The translations under genes and the position numbers were made by a program. A stretch of DNA of 6,510 nucleotides. It comes from an uncultured Actinoplanes sp. (GTDB taxonomy: Bacteria; Actinomycetota; Actinomycetes; Mycobacteriales; Micromonosporaceae). The notes under the pieces were generated by a model. That model had not been told where the DNA came from, ran no database searches, and worked only from the letters and a program-made list of their open reading frames with translations. Below are positions 5,205-6,510 of this stretch, piece after piece; the stretch's first letter is position 1; each line of letters begins with the position of its first letter. The stretch is from NCBI GenBank assembly GCA_934667465.1, contig CAKUMG010000341.1, forward strand, positions 1-6,510. Direction: 5' to 3'.

Positions 5205-6510
5205 GTGCGGTATTACGACAACGTCGTCGAGATCATCGGGGACACCCCCCTCGTCCGGCTGCGCAACGTCACCGAGGGCATCGCGGCGACGGTTCTCGCC
5301 AAGGTCGAGTATTTCAACCCCGGCGGATCGGTCAAGGACCGCATCGCGCTGCGCATGGTGGAGGACGCCGAGCAGGCCGGGCTGCTCAAGCCGGGCGGCA
5401 CGATCGTCGAGCCCACCAGCGGCAACACCGGCGTCGGGCTGGCGCTCGTCGCCCAGCTGCGCGGCTACCGCTGCATCTTCGTGTGCCCCGACAAGGTGAG
5501 CGAGGACAAGCAGAACGTGCTCCGGGCCTACGGCGCGGAGGTCGTGGTCTGCCCGACCGCCGTGGCGCCGGAGGACCCCCGCTCCTACTACAACGTCTCC
5601 GACCGGCTGGCCCGCGAGGTGCCGGGCGCGTGGAAGCCCGACCAGTACAGCAACCCCGCCAACCCGCGCTCCCACTACGAGGAGACCGGGCCGGAGCTGT
5701 GGAAGCAGACCGAGGGCCGGATCACCCACTTCGTCGCGGGCGTCGGCACCGGCGGCACGATCAGCGGCGTCGGCAAGTACCTCAAGGAGCAGGGCCCGGT
5801 CCGGGTCGTGGGCGCCGACCCCGAGGGCTCGGTCTACTCCGGCGGCACCGGCCGGCCCTACCTGGTCGAGGGCGTCGGCGAGGACTTCTGGCCGGAGACC
5901 TACGACCGCGGCGTCTGCGACGAGATCGTCGAGGTCTCCGATTCCGACTCCTTCGAGATGACCCGGCGCCTGGCCCGCGAGGAGGGCCTGCTGGTCGGCG
6001 GCAGCTGCGGCATGGCGGTGGTCGCGGCGCTCGAGGTCGCCCGCAAGGCCGGCCCGGACGACGTCGTCGTGGTGCTCCTGCCGGACGGCGGCCGCGGCTA
6101 CCTGTCCAAGATTTTCAACGACACGTGGATGGCCCGCTACGGCTTCCTCGCCACCGGCGACGGCTCGCCGACGGTCGCGATGGCGCTGGCAGCCAAGGGC
6201 GGGGAGATGCCGCAGCTGATCCACGTGCACCCGACCGAGACCGTCCGCGACGCGATCGACTACATGCGCGAATACGGCGTCAGCCAGCTGCCCGTCCTCA
6301 AGGCCGAGCCGCCGGTGGTCACGGGCGAGGTGGCCGGCTCGATCGCGGAGAAGGCGCTGCTCGACGCGCTGTTCACCGGCCAGGCGCACCTGCACGACAC
6401 GATCGAGCGGCATCTGGGCGAGGCGCTCCCGATGATCGGCGGCGGTCAGCCGGTCAGCGAGGCAGTCGCCCTCCTCGAGAAGGCGGACGCGGCGATGGTG
6501 CTGGTCGACG
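5205..6510 (+). CDS. cbs: Cystathionine beta-synthase with C-terminal CBS-domain pair (3' truncated by window)
   Basis: This pyridoxal-phosphate enzyme condenses serine with homocysteine to cystathionine, the first step of transsulfuration in the cytoplasm. The 435 visible residues begin MRYYDNVVEIIGDTPLV. The PLP Schiff-base lysine is Lys44 in NPGGSVKDR, the substrate-binding Asn loop is TSGNTG (71-76), and the glycine-rich phosphate loop is GTGGTISG (181-188). The fold-type II domain runs to about 310. Two CBS motifs follow: one from about 338 (IHVHPTETVRDAIDYM), and a second from about 406 that is cut off. The second domain distinguishes it from single-domain cysteine synthases. Actinobacterial Cbs proteins are about 455-465 residues, so roughly 20-30 are missing. 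The start is GTG at 5205, supported by homology at the N-terminus; AAGGG at 5191-5195 is a somewhat distant ribosome site. M. tuberculosis cbs (Rv1077) has a similar neighbourhood with metB downstream. Confidence 0.95.
   Translation, partial: MRYYDNVVEIIGDTPLVRLRNVTEGIAATVLAKVEYFNPGGSVKDRIALRMVEDAEQAGLLKPGGTIVEPTSGNTGVGLALVAQLRGYRCIFVCPDKVSEDKQNVLRAYGAEVVVCPTAVAPEDPRSYYNVSDRLAREVPGAWKPDQYSNPANPRSHYEETGPELWKQTEGRITHFVAGVGTGGTISGVGKYLKEQGPVRVVGADPEGSVYSGGTGRPYLVEGVGEDFWPETYDRGVCDEIVEVSDSDSFEMTRRLAREEGLLVGGSCGMAVVAALEVARKAGPDDVVVVLLPDGGRGYLSKIFNDTWMARYGFLATGDGSPTVAMALAAKGGEMPQLIHVHPTETVRDAIDYMREYGVSQLPVLKAEPPVVTGEVAGSIAEKALLDALFTGQAHLHDTIERHLGEALPMIGGGQPVSEAVALLEKADAAMVLVD

Noticed and set aside
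5187..6413. Long minus-strand open frame (408 codons) opposite cbs
   Set aside because: The plus strand encodes a clear cystathionine beta-synthase across the whole stretch. The antisense product has shadow composition (Val, Asp, Leu, Ala, Arg, Gly) and no motifs.
1..6510. Search for mobile elements, CRISPR arrays, defence genes, tRNAs or riboswitches
   Set aside because: No spaced direct repeats, transposase or integrase motifs, tRNA cloverleaf or known riboswitch pattern were seen. Composition is uniform across the window apart from the short AT-rich promoter patch near 4640.

Overview
The window is a stretch of very high-GC chromosomal DNA with strong third-position G/C bias and GTG as well as ATG starts. 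This points to an actinobacterium. The gene set suggests a Streptomyces/Micromonospora-like or related lineage, but I cannot fix the genus from sequence alone. It looks like ordinary core chromosome: I see no rRNA, tRNA, CRISPR array, insertion sequence, integrase, prophage or plasmid genes, and no clear signs of transfer.

Layout. At the left edge is the last 16 codons of a plus-strand gene, with a hydrophobic C-terminus resembling Bax inhibitor-1/YccA membrane proteins. A near-perfect 18-bp hairpin (67-107) follows, between it and a convergent minus-strand block. Read in its own direction, that block is: SGNH hydrolase with a long C-terminal tail (4555 to 3281), a second SGNH hydrolase (3248 to 2442), an acetyl-CoA acetyltransferase/thiolase (2377 to 1133), a small uncharacterised protein (1100 to 774) and a HAD-superfamily hydrolase (750 to 151). 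The gaps are only 32, 64, 32 and 23 bp, so one or two operons are likely. The thiolase has its own leaderless-type promoter. To the right of the divergent intergenic region (4556-4739) lie a plus-strand DUF1232/YkvA small protein and a cystathionine beta-synthase with its CBS-domain pair, whose last residues run off the window.

The order (BI-1-like) - thiolase - SGNH hydrolase(s) - cbs matches, from memory, the Mycobacterium tuberculosis block Rv1072 - fadA3 (Rv1074c) - Rv1075c - lipU (Rv1076) - cbs (Rv1077), where metB lies just downstream. I therefore read this as an old conserved actinobacterial neighbourhood, not an accessory island. A cystathionine gamma-lyase or gamma-synthase gene may follow beyond the right edge.

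Functionally, cbs belongs to transsulfuration (homocysteine + serine to cystathionine), the thiolase to acyl-CoA metabolism, and the two SGNH enzymes are probably membrane-anchored extracytoplasmic esterases. No shared pathway is shown by the sequence. I found no convincing novel multi-gene system. The items most worth a second look are the tandem SGNH pair with its asymmetric tail, hairpins overlapping both SGNH stop codons, the leaderless thiolase start, the HAD protein with a Gly in place of the second motif-I Asp, and the uncharacterised 108-residue protein.
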